A DNA stretch of 24,159 nt from NCBI GenBank assembly GCA_934373235.1, contig CAKROW010000041.1, positions 1-24,159 on the forward strand, written 5' to 3'. A model generated the notes under the pieces. It worked only from the letters and a program-made list of their open reading frames with translations, did not search any database and was not told the DNA's origin. The translations under genes and the position numbers were made by a program. The DNA is from an uncultured Blautia sp. (lineage in GTDB: Bacteria; Bacillota; Clostridia; Lachnospirales; Lachnospiraceae). Shown here piece after piece: positions 7,764-16,450 of the stretch. Numbering within the stretch: position 1 is the stretch's first letter; every line of letters begins with the position of its first letter.

Positions 7764-9326
7764 TTAGAGCAGCGGTGCAAAAACTCTCAGCACGTTCTGC
7801 ATGGCGCGTACAGCAATACTGCGGCCACGGCAGAATTCCAGGTCAATGGGATGGCAATATTCCAGTGTCTCTGTGAAATCATCCCGGATATCTGTGATCA
7901 CATCATTTCCGTACATCCATACTCCGTCCTCAAAGTGAAGATACAGGCTTCGATAATCCAGATTGATGGTTCCCACAACACCTACTTTGTCATCACATAC
8001 AAAAGACTTGGCATGGAGAAATCCAGGTTGATATTCGTAGATCTTTACTCCCGCTTCCAGAAGCTGCTGATAATAGGACTGGGTGAGAAGAAATACCATC
8101 TTTTTATCCGGGATACCAGGTGTCATGATGCGGACATCTACGCCGTTTTTGGCAGCCAGACAAAGGGCTGTCATCATTTCATTATCAATAATGAGGTACG
8201 GAGTACAGATGTATACATAATGTTTGGCACGGTTGATGATATTTAAGTATACATTTTCGCCTACTACTTCACCGTCAAGCGGTGAGTCGCAGAAAGGCTG
8301 TACATAACCGGTTCCCTCAAATGGCTCCGGGTGATATCTGTGAGGAAGGTATTTTCCAAAATCCGTGGACGTATCTTCACGGTTTACGATGCCCCACATA
8401 TAAAGGAACATTGCAGTCATGTTCCAGACTCCCTCTCCCTTAAGCATGACGGCTGTGTCTTTCCAGTGGCCAAAACGGTTGCGCTGGTTGATGTACTCAT
8501 CTGCCAGATTAATGCCTCCTGTAAATCCGGTCCAGCCGTCGATCACACAGATCTTGCGGTGGTCACGGTTGTTCTGGATAATATTCAGGATAGGGCGGAA
8601 CTGATTGAATACCTGGCATTTGATACCACGCTGCCTTAAATTTTTGTAATAGGTATAAGGCAGAGTTGTGACACAGCCGAATCCATCGTAGATAAGACGG
8701 ACATCCACACCCTCCTTTGCCTTACGTTCCAGGATGTTCAGGATCGTCTCCCACATAACGCCGTTGTTGATGATAAAATACTCTATAAAGATATAATGTT
8801 TTGCCTGCTCAAGTTCACGGACCAGAACAGGGAACATGTCGTCACCTACCTGGAAGTATTCCGCAGAAGTATTCTGGTGAACCGGATATCTGGAATAACT
8901 CCAGATATACTGGGACTGTCTGTACATGGAAATATCTTCGTTGTACAGATTTTCCCTGGTTTCCTCAGAACCTTCAAGATACTCGGATGTTTCACTGATC
9001 AGTTTCTGGTACTGATTCTCCATGATAGTTCCGAGTCTTGATTTACCAAAGAGAACATAAAGGGAAACTCCAAGAATGGGAAATACCAGGATCAGCATGG
9101 TCCAGGCAAGCTTGTAGGAAGGATTGATCTTCTGGTTGACGATCCACAGGACAACCAGAACACCAAGTGCCTGCATACTGATGGAAACCCATCTGGAATA
9201 TTCCATAATCCTGAAAATGGCGATCAGCAGCCAGGCAATCTGCAGGATAAGAGCAAGGGCAACATAGAAAATTCGGTTAAACAAAAGTTTAAAAAGAGTT
9301 TTAAGCGGTTTTATGATCAGATTCAT
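7764..9326 (-). CDS. cls: Cardiolipin synthase (phospholipase D superfamily)
   Basis: A 520-aa membrane enzyme that condenses phosphatidylglycerol molecules into cardiolipin. Hydrophobic segments at about 18-40, 50-64 and 72-93 form the N-terminal membrane anchor. Two HKD catalytic motifs are intact: H256-R-K258-x4-D263 followed by GGINLADEY, and H438-A-K440-x4-D445 followed by GTINLDYRS. Length is typical of Gram-positive ClsA-type synthases. The ATG at 9326 is preceded by AAGGA. It lies only 71 bases behind rpsU with a terminator-like hairpin in between and no room for a recognisable promoter after that hairpin, so expression by read-through from rpsU is likely. Confidence 0.93.
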   Translation of the reverse strand: MNLIIKPLKTLFKLLFNRIFYVALALILQIAWLLIAIFRIMEYSRWVSISMQALGVLVVLWIVNQKINPSYKLAWTMLILVFPILGVSLYVLFGKSRLGTIMENQYQKLISETSEYLEGSEETRENLYNEDISMYRQSQYIWSYSRYPVHQNTSAEYFQVGDDMFPVLVRELEQAKHYIFIEYFIINNGVMWETILNILERKAKEGVDVRLIYDGFGCVTTLPYTYYKNLRQRGIKCQVFNQFRPILNIIQNNRDHRKICVIDGWTGFTGGINLADEYINQRNRFGHWKDTAVMLKGEGVWNMTAMFLYMWGIVNREDTSTDFGKYLPHRYHPEPFEGTGYVQPFCDSPLDGEVVGENVYLNIINRAKHYVYICTPYLIIDNEMMTALCLAAKNGVDVRIMTPGIPDKKMVFLLTQSYYQQLLEAGVKIYEYQPGFLHAKSFVCDDKVGVVGTINLDYRSLYLHFEDGVWMYGNDVITDIRDDFTETLEYCHPIDLEFCRGRSIAVRAMQNVLRVFAPLL

Positions 9327-9355
9327 ACTTTTTCCTTTTTACTTTCCTTTTAACT

Positions 9356-9388
9356 AAAAATCCCTGACTTAAAAAGCCAGGGATTTTT
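9356..9388 (-). terminator. Terminator between rpsU and cls
   Basis: TCCCTG (9361-9366) pairs with CAGGGA (9378-9383), extended by A5/T5 arms, so T-runs flank it on both strands. It starts 9 bases after the rpsU stop and ends 30 bases before the cls start. Confidence 0.8.
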
Positions 9389-9397
9389 TGCGCACAA

Positions 9398-9574
9398 TTA
9401 ATTATATTTACGTTTTCTTGCGGCTTCAGATTTTTTCTTACGACGAACGCTTGGCTTCTCGTAATGCTCTCTCTTACGGATTTCCTGCTGGATTCCCGCC
9501 TTAGCACAGCTTCTCTTGAATCTGCGAAGAGCGCTATCTAAAGTCTCGTTCTCTTTTACGATAACGTTTGACAT
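9398..9574 (-). CDS. rpsU: Small ribosomal subunit protein bS21
   Basis: A 58-aa, very basic protein of the 30S subunit that acts near the anti-Shine-Dalgarno end of 16S rRNA. The sequence from MSNVIVKENETLDSALRRFK through the lysine/arginine-rich tail (RRKKKSEAARKRKYN) is the standard Firmicute bS21, at the usual length. The start at 9574 was chosen by this match; an AGGTG lies 8 bases upstream and a stronger GGAGGGAGG 14 bases upstream. It has its own promoter and a terminator directly after it. Confidence 0.97.
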   Translation of the reverse strand: MSNVIVKENETLDSALRRFKRSCAKAGIQQEIRKREHYEKPSVRRKKKSEAARKRKYN

Positions 9575-9652
9575 AGACTCACACCTAACCTCCCTCCAGT
9601 TGTAGATTGTGCTAAAATACAACTGTCTGGGTATTTTTCTTGCACGAGTGTT

Positions 9653-9682
9653 ATTATATAGCATAACAACTGCTTTCGTCAA
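9653..9682 (-). promoter_or_regulatory. Promoter of rpsU
   Basis: Minus strand: TTGACG (9682-9677), 18-base spacer, TATAAT (9658-9653). It lies in the alaS-rpsU gap. Confidence 0.7.
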
Positions 9683-9739
9683 CATCTTTTTCGATTTTTA
9701 TGAAAAAAATGTCAAAACTGTAAATCACGCACAACTTTG

Positions 9740-12382
9740 TTATTTTGTGAGCTGCTTTTCAAGGATTCCGGCTGCTGCGTCCATAGCTTCCTGAGCTTTT
9801 TCCGGATTCTTTCCGCCGGCCTGTGCCATATTCGGACGTCCGCCGCCGCCACCGCCAACGATAGCTGCCACTGCTTTGATCAGGTTTCCTGCATGAGCGC
9901 CTGCTTTCTGAGCTGTGTCAGTTGCCATTGCAAGAAGATTAACCTTGCCGCCGTTTACTGCAGCAAGAAGTACAACACCCTCGCCAAGCTGCTCTTTCAG
10001 TTTGTCGCCAAGGTCTCTGAGACCGTTCATATCAACACCTTCAACTTTGGCTGCAAGGAGCTTTACGCCGCTTACTTCAACGACTTTGTCCATGACATCG
10101 CCAAGTGCACTCTGGGCAGCTTTGCTCTTGAGGGATTCATTTTCACTCTGAAGAGCCTTTACCTCAGCCTGAAGATGACCGATCTTTTCTACAACCTCAG
10201 ATGTATTGGCCTTTAATGCTTTTGCTGCCTCATGAAGAAGCTCTTCCTGCTTTCTGTAGTATTCGATAACTGCCTTGCCGGTAAGTGCCTCAATACGGCG
10301 GACACCGGCTGCGATACCAGATTCGGAAACGATCTTAAAGAGCATGATGGAGCTTGTATTCTTTACATGAGTACCACCACAGAGCTCTTTGGAAAAGTCT
10401 CCCATGGATACCACACGTACCTTCTGGTCATATTTCTCACCGAAAAGAGCCATAGCTCCGGATTTCTTGGCTTCTTCCACATCCATGACATCTGTATGGA
10501 CATCAAGACCTGCCTGGATCTCTTTGTTTACAAGATCCTCTGCAGCCTGGATCTCCTCAGCCGTCATAGCCTGGAAATGAGCAAAGTCAAAACGAAGTCT
10601 GTCAGGTGTTACAAGAGAACCTTTCTGCTCTACATGAGAACCAAGAACTGTTTTCAGTGCTTTCTGAAGAAGATGTGTTGCACTGTGGTTCTTCTCGGTA
10701 TCCTTTCTTGCATCCTCGTTTACTTTCAGGGATACAGTCTCACCTGTGGAGATCATGCCGGACTCCATATATCCTACGTGACCGAATTTGCCGCCGCGGA
10801 GTTTGATGGTATCCTCAACAACAAATTTACCGTTCGCAGTCTCGATCACACCGGTATCACCTTCCTGTCCACCCATTGTTGCATAGAAAGGAGTCTGCTC
10901 TACAAATACGGTACCCTTCTGTCCTTCTGTGAGAGAATCCACGAGCTCTGTTTCTGTGGTAAGGACAGTTACTTTTGAGTCAAATGTCAGATGATCGTAG
11001 CCGACGAATTCTGTTGTTACATTGACGTCGATATCATCGTATACAGTTGCGTCTGCACCCATATAGTTGGTTACTTCACGGGCTGTACGGGCCTTGACTC
11101 TCTGCTCTTCCATGGCTTTCTGGAAGCCTTCCTCGTCAATGCCATAACCTTTTTCCTCAAGGATCTCCTTTGTAAGGTCAAGAGGGAATCCGTAAGTATC
11201 ATAAAGTTTGAATGCGTTGTCACCGGAAAGAGTTTTCTCGCCGGCTTTCTTCATATCCTCTTCCATATCGGAAAGGATGCGGAGTCCCTGGTCGATAGTC
11301 TTGTTGAACTGGTTCTCCTCGTTTGTAAGAACACGGAAGATGAACTCTTTTTTCTCCTCAAGCTCCGGATATCCGGCTTTGGAGCTCTCGATCACCTGTG
11401 CACTTAATTTTGCAAGGAAAGTGCCCTCAATGCCAAGAAGACGTCCGTGACGTGCTGCGCGGCGGATCAGACGGCGGAGGACATATCCACGTCCCTCATT
11501 TGTGGGCATGATTCCATCGGAGATCATAAATGTTGCAGAACGGATATGGTCTGTGATCAGACGGATGGAAACATCGTCTGCGTAATTTTTCTCATATTCC
11601 TTATGTGCGATCTCGCATACAAGATTACGAAGTGCACAGATTGTATCTACATCAAAAATAGAATCTACATCCTGAACAACTACAGCAAGTCGTTCAAGTC
11701 CCATACCGGTATCGATGTTCTTCTGCTTCAGTGTTGTGTAGTTTCCGTTTCCATCGTTCTCGAACTGTGTGAAAACGTTGTTCCATACTTCCATGTAACG
11801 GTCACAGTCACAGCCTACCGTACATCCCGGTTTGCCACAGCCGTATTTCTCGCCACGGTCATAGTAAATCTCAGAACATGGACCGCATGGACCTGCTCCG
11901 TGCTCCCAGAAGTTGTCTTCTTTTCCGAAACGGAAAATACGTTCAGACGGGATTCCGACCTCTTTGTTCCAGATATCGAATGCTTCATCATCATCCAGAT
12001 AAATGGACGGATAAAGACGGTTTGCATCAAGGCCTACAACCTCTGTAAGGAACTCCCAGGACCAGTGGATGGCTTCTCTCTTGAAGTAGTCACCAAAAGA
12101 GAAGTTTCCAAGCATCTCAAAGAATGTACCGTGACGTGCGGTTTTACCTACGTTTTCGATATCTCCTGTACGGATACATTTCTGGCAGGTTGTCACTCTT
12201 GTTCTCGGTGGTTTCTCAGCACCTGTGAAATATGGTTTCAGCGGAGCCATACCTGCGTTGATCAGCAGAAGACTCTTATCTCCCTGCGGAACCAGGGAAA
12301 AGCTTTTCATTACAAGATGGCCCTTGCTTTCCATAAAATCAAGGAACATCTTACGAAGTTCGTTCACTCCGTATTTTTTCAT
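9740..12382 (-). CDS. alaS: Alanyl-tRNA synthetase
   Basis: An 880-aa class II synthetase that charges tRNA-Ala and hydrolyses misacylated Ser/Gly-tRNA. The catalytic core is at about 1-240, the tRNA-recognition helical region at about 240-460, the editing domain at about 480-690 with the zinc motif H566-x3-H570 (HSATH) and C668-x3-H672 (CGGTH), and the C-terminal coiled-coil/DHHA1 domain at about 710-880 with a GGGGGG stretch. A cysteine-rich stretch at 166-193 (C166, C169, C182, C187, C191, C193) in the core is typical of clostridial AlaRS. GGAGG lies 8 bases before the ATG. It follows tyrS by 86 bases with two hairpins but no T-run and no promoter seen, so it probably shares the tyrS transcript. 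Confidence 0.97.
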   Translation of the reverse strand: MKKYGVNELRKMFLDFMESKGHLVMKSFSLVPQGDKSLLLINAGMAPLKPYFTGAEKPPRTRVTTCQKCIRTGDIENVGKTARHGTFFEMLGNFSFGDYFKREAIHWSWEFLTEVVGLDANRLYPSIYLDDDEAFDIWNKEVGIPSERIFRFGKEDNFWEHGAGPCGPCSEIYYDRGEKYGCGKPGCTVGCDCDRYMEVWNNVFTQFENDGNGNYTTLKQKNIDTGMGLERLAVVVQDVDSIFDVDTICALRNLVCEIAHKEYEKNYADDVSIRLITDHIRSATFMISDGIMPTNEGRGYVLRRLIRRAARHGRLLGIEGTFLAKLSAQVIESSKAGYPELEEKKEFIFRVLTNEENQFNKTIDQGLRILSDMEEDMKKAGEKTLSGDNAFKLYDTYGFPLDLTKEILEEKGYGIDEEGFQKAMEEQRVKARTAREVTNYMGADATVYDDIDVNVTTEFVGYDHLTFDSKVTVLTTETELVDSLTEGQKGTVFVEQTPFYATMGGQEGDTGVIETANGKFVVEDTIKLRGGKFGHVGYMESGMISTGETVSLKVNEDARKDTEKNHSATHLLQKALKTVLGSHVEQKGSLVTPDRLRFDFAHFQAMTAEEIQAAEDLVNKEIQAGLDVHTDVMDVEEAKKSGAMALFGEKYDQKVRVVSMGDFSKELCGGTHVKNTSSIMLFKIVSESGIAAGVRRIEALTGKAVIEYYRKQEELLHEAAKALKANTSEVVEKIGHLQAEVKALQSENESLKSKAAQSALGDVMDKVVEVSGVKLLAAKVEGVDMNGLRDLGDKLKEQLGEGVVLLAAVNGGKVNLLAMATDTAQKAGAHAGNLIKAVAAIVGGGGGGRPNMAQAGGKNPEKAQEAMDAAAGILEKQLTK

Positions 12383-12398
12383 GTTGTTATCCTCCTTG

Positions 12399-12453
12399 TG
12401 TCAGCCCCTCCTGACAGCATTTCCGGAAAATCATGGGTCTATTCCGGAAATGC
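12399..12453 (-). other. Two tandem hairpins between tyrS and alaS
   Basis: A 12-bp perfect stem (12417-12428 with 12442-12453) is followed directly by a 6-bp stem TGTCAG/CTGACA (12399-12404 with 12411-12416) whose minus-strand loop reads GAGGGG. No T-run follows on the minus strand. The second hairpin ends 5 bases before the alaS Shine-Dalgarno sequence. They may protect or process the mRNA, or tune alaS translation. Confidence 0.6.
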
Positions 12454-12468
12454 CACAGCTACGGGAAA

Positions 12469-13695
12469 TTATTTTACACAGATCTTTTTGAATTTCTTTT
12501 TGCCTCGCTTAAGAACGATTCCGTCCCCTGCAAAAGCGTCTTTCTCAACTGTGTGGTAGATATCTGTGATCTTCTCACCATCGATGGATACACCACCCTG
12601 CTGGATCGCACGGCGTCCCTCGGAACGGCTTGGTACCAGTTCTGCTTTTACAAGAAGTGTGATCAGGTCGATTTTTCCTTCCTCATCAAAATCTTCCTCT
12701 GTAAGCTCGGTTGTGGGCATATGAGAAGTATCTGCACCTGAGAACAGTGCACGGGCACCCTCCTGTGCTTTCTTGGCTTCCTCCTCACCGTGCACAAGCT
12801 CTGTAAGCTGGTATGCAAGGATCTCTTTTGCCTTATTCAGGTCGCTGCCCTCCCATTTGGCCATCTCATCGATCTCCTCAAGCGGAAGGAATGTAAGAAG
12901 ACGCATACATTTAATAACATCTGCATCGTCCACATTTCTCCAGTACTGGTAGAAATCAAACGGTGATGTCTTGTTCGGATCAAGCCATACAGCTCCGGAC
13001 TGTGTTTTTCCCATTTTTTTGCCCTCGGAGTTGAGAAGCAGTGTGATGGTCATGGCATAGGCATCCTTGCCAAGTTTACGGCGGATCAGCTCAGTTCCGC
13101 CAAGCATGTTGCTCCACTGGTCATCACCGCCGAACTGCATGTTGCAGCCGTATTTCTGATACAGCATGTAAAAGTCATAGCTCTGCATGATCATATAGTT
13201 GAATTCCAGGAAGCTTAATCCTCTCTCCATACGCTGTTTGTAGCACTCTGCGGTCAGCATACGGTTTACGGAAAAGTGAGCGCCTACCTCACGGAGAAGC
13301 TCTACATAGTTAAGGTTCATAAGCCAGTCAGCATTGTTTACCATAAGAGCTTTTCCATCAGAGAAATCGATGAAACGGCTCATCTGCTGCTTGAAGCAGT
13401 CGATATTGTGCTGGATGGTCTCTTTTGTCAGCATCTGACGCATATCGGTCCTTCCGGATGGGTCACCGATCATTCCTGTTCCGCCGCCAAGAAGGGCGAT
13501 CGGACGGTTTCCTGCCATCTGCAGCCTTTTCATCAGGCAAAGAGCCATGAAGTGACCTACATGAAGACTGTCTGCCGTAGGGTCAAAGCCAATATAAAAT
13601 GTAGCTTTCCCGTTATTTACCATCTCTTTGATCTCGTCTTCGTCTGTAACCTGTGCGATCAGGCCACGTGCTTTCAGTTCTTCCCAAACTGTCAT
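12469..13695 (-). CDS. tyrS: Tyrosyl-tRNA synthetase
   Basis: A 408-aa class I synthetase that charges tRNA-Tyr. The HIGH-type motif is HVGH (45-48), and the KMSKS-type loop reads KMGKT (227-231). The tyrosine pocket region includes QFGGDDQW (187-194). A C-terminal S4 RNA-binding domain occupies about 342-405. The ATG at 13695 is preceded by AGGAGG at 8 bases. Upstream is a T-box leader whose specifier codon is UAC, which independently confirms the tyrosine assignment. It is the first gene of a likely tyrS-alaS transcript. Confidence 0.97.
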   Translation of the reverse strand: MTVWEELKARGLIAQVTDEDEIKEMVNNGKATFYIGFDPTADSLHVGHFMALCLMKRLQMAGNRPIALLGGGTGMIGDPSGRTDMRQMLTKETIQHNIDCFKQQMSRFIDFSDGKALMVNNADWLMNLNYVELLREVGAHFSVNRMLTAECYKQRMERGLSFLEFNYMIMQSYDFYMLYQKYGCNMQFGGDDQWSNMLGGTELIRRKLGKDAYAMTITLLLNSEGKKMGKTQSGAVWLDPNKTSPFDFYQYWRNVDDADVIKCMRLLTFLPLEEIDEMAKWEGSDLNKAKEILAYQLTELVHGEEEAKKAQEGARALFSGADTSHMPTTELTEEDFDEEGKIDLITLLVKAELVPSRSEGRRAIQQGGVSIDGEKITDIYHTVEKDAFAGDGIVLKRGKKKFKKICVK

Positions 13696-13729
13696 TGTTC
13701 TTTCCTCCTGTATAGCTTTTAATTTTACA

Positions 13730-13759
13730 TGTTAATATAAAATTTATATTTTACAGTAT
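13730..13759. repeat. Direct repeat copy A in the tyrS leader
   Basis: A 30-bp AT-rich element from TGTTAATATAAA to TTTACAGTAT, matching 13962-13991 at 27 of 30 positions. This copy lies between the T-box terminator and the tyrS start. Confidence 0.7.
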
Positions 13760-13765
13760 CAGCGT

Positions 13766-14117
13766 AAAAAATAAAAATGCCCGGTTCCTGTCCGTTTAGG
13801 ACGAGAACCGGGTCCCGCGTTACCACCTAAATTTACAGAAAATTCGCATTCCCTGCCTCATAAAGTGAATCTATATCCTGTTATATCTCTGTATAATACG
13901 ATATAAAACCACTTCAGCACAATAACGGGTGCTATTCCGTCGCAGCCTATCTATAATACGTTGTTAATATAAAGTTTATTATTTACAGTATTAAGTCCTG
14001 ATTCGGTGCGCAGCTCCGGGATGTATTCACAGAAGTTCCACCCTGCGCCTCTCACCTGCCGGCTGCTCTCTGTGGGGTTTTCCTCAAGCTACTTCTTCCC
14101 TTCTATGCCTTTTACTA
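13766..14117 (-). promoter_or_regulatory. Tyrosine T-box leader with terminator
   Basis: A transcriptional T-box riboswitch that senses uncharged tRNA-Tyr. The conserved T-box sequence AGGTGGTAACGCGG is on the minus strand at 13828-13815. Stem I carries the S-turn AGUA near its 5' end and, opposite, GAA-UAC-A, giving UAC (14025-14023) as the tyrosine specifier codon. The terminator stem is 13780-13787 with 13805-13812, with TCC/GGA pairing inside, followed by a T-run (13777-13766 on the minus strand). A further stem TTATATC/GATATAA is present around 13880-13905. This fills the 520-base gap between rnhA and tyrS. Confidence 0.93.
13962..13991. repeat. Direct repeat copy B in the tyrS leader
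   Basis: The second copy of the 30-bp AT-rich element, 232 bases from copy A. It lies between stem I of the T-box and the antiterminator region. Confidence 0.7.
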
Positions 14118-14122
14118 TATGA

Positions 14123-14151
14123 AGTATACAAACTGCTTTTTTGTTTGTCAA
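14123..14151 (-). promoter_or_regulatory. Promoter of the tyrS T-box transcript
   Basis: Minus strand: TTGACA (14151-14146), 17-base spacer, TATACT (14128-14123). Its -35 box lies in one arm of a 7-bp inverted repeat (TTGTCAA 14145-14151 and TTGACAA 14169-14175). Confidence 0.85.
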
Positions 14152-14218
14152 GGAGTTTTAAATTGGCTTTGACAACTTAAAGTGACAGAATATCCCTGGA
14201 AAGGAATAAAGCGGACAT

Positions 14219-14692
14219 TCAGATCCCCGGATCTTCGTAAAGTTCATCTCCGTCTGCGGCAGAGGTTGCAAGCTGGTCACAGCGTTCGTTTAAGGGATTG
14301 TCCGCATGGCCTTTTACCCAGTGAAAACTTACCTGATGTGGTTCCTTTGCTTTGAGAAGTCGTTTCCACAGATCCACATTTTTGACATCTTCATTTCTGC
14401 CACGCTTCCAGTTCTTTTTAAGCCAGGAATCGATCCAGTGCTGGTTAAAGGCATCCACCAGATATTTGGAATCCGAATAAAGATCCACCTGGCAGGGGCG
14501 TGTGAGAGCTTCCAGCGCAACAATGGCTGCCATCAGCTCCATGCGGTTGTTGGTTGTTTTTCTGTATCCTCCGGAAAGTTCTCTTTCGTGGAGCTGGCCT
14601 TTGGTATCCACATACTGAAGGACTGCGCCATAACCTCCCGGACCGTCAGGATTTCCTCTGGCTGCGCCATCTGTATAGATTTTTACCTGCAT
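14219..14692 (-). CDS. rnhA: Ribonuclease HI
   Basis: A 157-aa cytosolic endonuclease that cuts the RNA strand of RNA-DNA hybrids. The four metal-binding catalytic residues are D8 (YTDGAARGNPDGPGG), E52 (NNRMELMA), D74 (SDSKY) and D139 (NERCD), with the supporting H129 in KGHADNPLN. The basic-protrusion region (WLKKNWKRGRNEDVKN, 90-105) is of E. coli type. Length is normal. The ATG has AAGGAG 7 bases upstream. It is the last gene of a three-gene operon and follows the MutS-like gene by 24 bases; no clear terminator is seen before the tyrS promoter. Confidence 0.96.
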   Translation of the reverse strand: MQVKIYTDGAARGNPDGPGGYGAVLQYVDTKGQLHERELSGGYRKTTNNRMELMAAIVALEALTRPCQVDLYSDSKYLVDAFNQHWIDSWLKKNWKRGRNEDVKNVDLWKRLLKAKEPHQVSFHWVKGHADNPLNERCDQLATSAADGDELYEDPGI

Positions 14693-14716
14693 AATAGTTC
14701 TCCTTTTTTATGTTGT

Positions 14717-16438
14717 TTATACTGTGTCTGTGCCGGACAGAGCTTTCCAGACACCGGTGGACTGGAAGGTGGCTGCTGCTTCTGTGGCACTTTTTACAAG
14801 CTTTGGATCATATCCCAGCATATCCAGAAGGCGGATGGCGTTTCTGGTTGTGGCAGGACCTTTCTGAAGAAGGTAGTTAAATACTACCTCATGATCCCGG
14901 ATCTCCTCTTCAAAATGATAGTTACTGTAGATTCCATCCAGGATATAGGTAAGCTCGATATCGTGAGTTGCAGCAAAGGCAAGCACATGTTTTTTGGTCA
15001 GTTCCTTCAGGATTCCTGAAGATGCTGCAATACGTTCAATTGTGTTGGTTCCGCGAAGAACTTCATCTACAATACACAGAAGTGGTTCTTCTTTTGTACT
15101 TTCATCCAGTATTCTTTTCAGGGAGCGGATCTCCACAATGAAATAACTCTCTCCTCTTTCCAGATCATCCCTCAGTGCCATGGAAGTCATTACTTTGAGA
15201 AACGGCATGGTACAGCTCTTACAGGTACAGGTATTGACTGTCTGGGCAAGAATACTGTTTATGGCAATATTTTTGAGAAAGGTGGATTTGCCGGAGGCGT
15301 TGGATCCTGTGATAAGGATTCCACCGGAAGCATCTATGCTGTTTGCAACAGGTTCTGATATCAGCGGATGGTAAAGTCCCTCTGCGCTCAGTCGGACCGG
15401 TTCCCCCTTATGATATGAGATAAAATCCGGTGTGCACCATATGGGAAGGGTATGTCGGAAAGATGCTATGGAAATGGCTGCATCCAGCTCACCCATATTG
15501 TCGATCAGTGACATGATCTCCGGAGATTTGTCCTGTACTTCTTTCAGAATGGAATTATAAAAAAGAATATCTATATGGAAGACCATGCGTATATAACTTA
15601 AAACAAGCTGTAAGGGATCTCCGGAATCTGCATTTTTTCCTGTGAGAAAAATAGCCTTCCGGCGGAATTTTACAAATGATCGCCGGCTTTTGTCAATGGC
15701 ATCCATCTGTTTTTTTACTTCCGGCCACTTTACAGTTTTAAACTGGTCTGCTGTATCCAACATTCTCATAAGGCGGCTAAAACATTCCATATACACATCA
15801 ATGATCCCGGAGGCAGAACTTCCATAGTAAATTGCCACATTTACAGTCATAAAGCAGAAAAACAGAAGAAAACCTGCCAGAGGATTGAGAGGAAGGATCA
15901 TCAGAAGGCTGATAAGTAATGCTGCCAGCATGATTATGTGTACAGGAAGGGATATTTTCGGCGCATCATTCAGTGCAAGGATCGTATCTGCAAGAGAACC
16001 AAGGCGGGTTTTGCCGATTCCGGACAGCATAAGCTGCATCTGGCTCCGTTCTTTTTCATGGGACTCAAAAAATGTGATAAGCTTTTCACGTTCGCGGATC
16101 TCTTTTCTGGAAAAAAGAGGCCTGCGCAGCATTTCATAGAGAACATCTTCTCCGGGGGAGGACATGGTCTGATTCATCATCATAAAGATCCGGTCCATAT
16201 CAAGGTCATTCCAGGTGATGTCATCAATACAGAATTCCCCATCCATTTTGCGTCGGAAATAGTGGGAAATCTGATCCAGCTCATCCCTGGAATATTCTCT
16301 ATCCGGAGCTGTTCCGAAAATCCGCCGGATCCGGCGCTCCTGGGTCATCTTCCATTTGTGATTGTTCCATGCCATTAAAAGGATGAACAGCAGAATGATT
16401 CCTGCTGTCCATAAAATGACGGATAAATATGGATTCAT
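14717..16438 (-). CDS. Membrane-anchored MutS-family ATPase
   Basis: A 573-aa protein with the MutS core and ATPase region but none of the N-terminal mismatch-recognition domains. Hydrophobic stretches at 5-24 and in a pair at about 163-205 mark it as membrane-bound. MutS-type lever/clamp-like helices span about 210-345. The ATPase has a P-loop TGSNASGKST (377-386), Walker B LLCIVDEVLRGT (453-464) and H-loop ATHD (490-493), all intact. Such membrane-linked MutS homologues occur in Firmicutes and Bacteroidetes, and I know of no established function; annotation as a mismatch-repair enzyme would be misleading. GGAGG lies 5 bases before the ATG. It sits 12 bases after a secreted wall hydrolase and 24 bases before rnhA, in one operon. 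Confidence 0.85.
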   Translation of the reverse strand: MNPYLSVILWTAGIILLFILLMAWNNHKWKMTQERRIRRIFGTAPDREYSRDELDQISHYFRRKMDGEFCIDDITWNDLDMDRIFMMMNQTMSSPGEDVLYEMLRRPLFSRKEIREREKLITFFESHEKERSQMQLMLSGIGKTRLGSLADTILALNDAPKISLPVHIIMLAALLISLLMILPLNPLAGFLLFFCFMTVNVAIYYGSSASGIIDVYMECFSRLMRMLDTADQFKTVKWPEVKKQMDAIDKSRRSFVKFRRKAIFLTGKNADSGDPLQLVLSYIRMVFHIDILFYNSILKEVQDKSPEIMSLIDNMGELDAAISIASFRHTLPIWCTPDFISYHKGEPVRLSAEGLYHPLISEPVANSIDASGGILITGSNASGKSTFLKNIAINSILAQTVNTCTCKSCTMPFLKVMTSMALRDDLERGESYFIVEIRSLKRILDESTKEEPLLCIVDEVLRGTNTIERIAASSGILKELTKKHVLAFAATHDIELTYILDGIYSNYHFEEEIRDHEVVFNYLLQKGPATTRNAIRLLDMLGYDPKLVKSATEAAATFQSTGVWKALSGTDTV

Positions 16439-16450
16439 ATTTTCCTCCTG

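Noticed and set aside
11447..12559. 370-codon plus-strand open frame
   Set aside because: It lies antisense to alaS and the tyrS end, is rich in Cys and hydrophobic runs typical of antisense translation, and has no ribosome binding site or recognisable domain. The same reasoning removes other long plus-strand frames over pepP (2517-3407), purF-like (4741-5760) and alaS (10232-10978).
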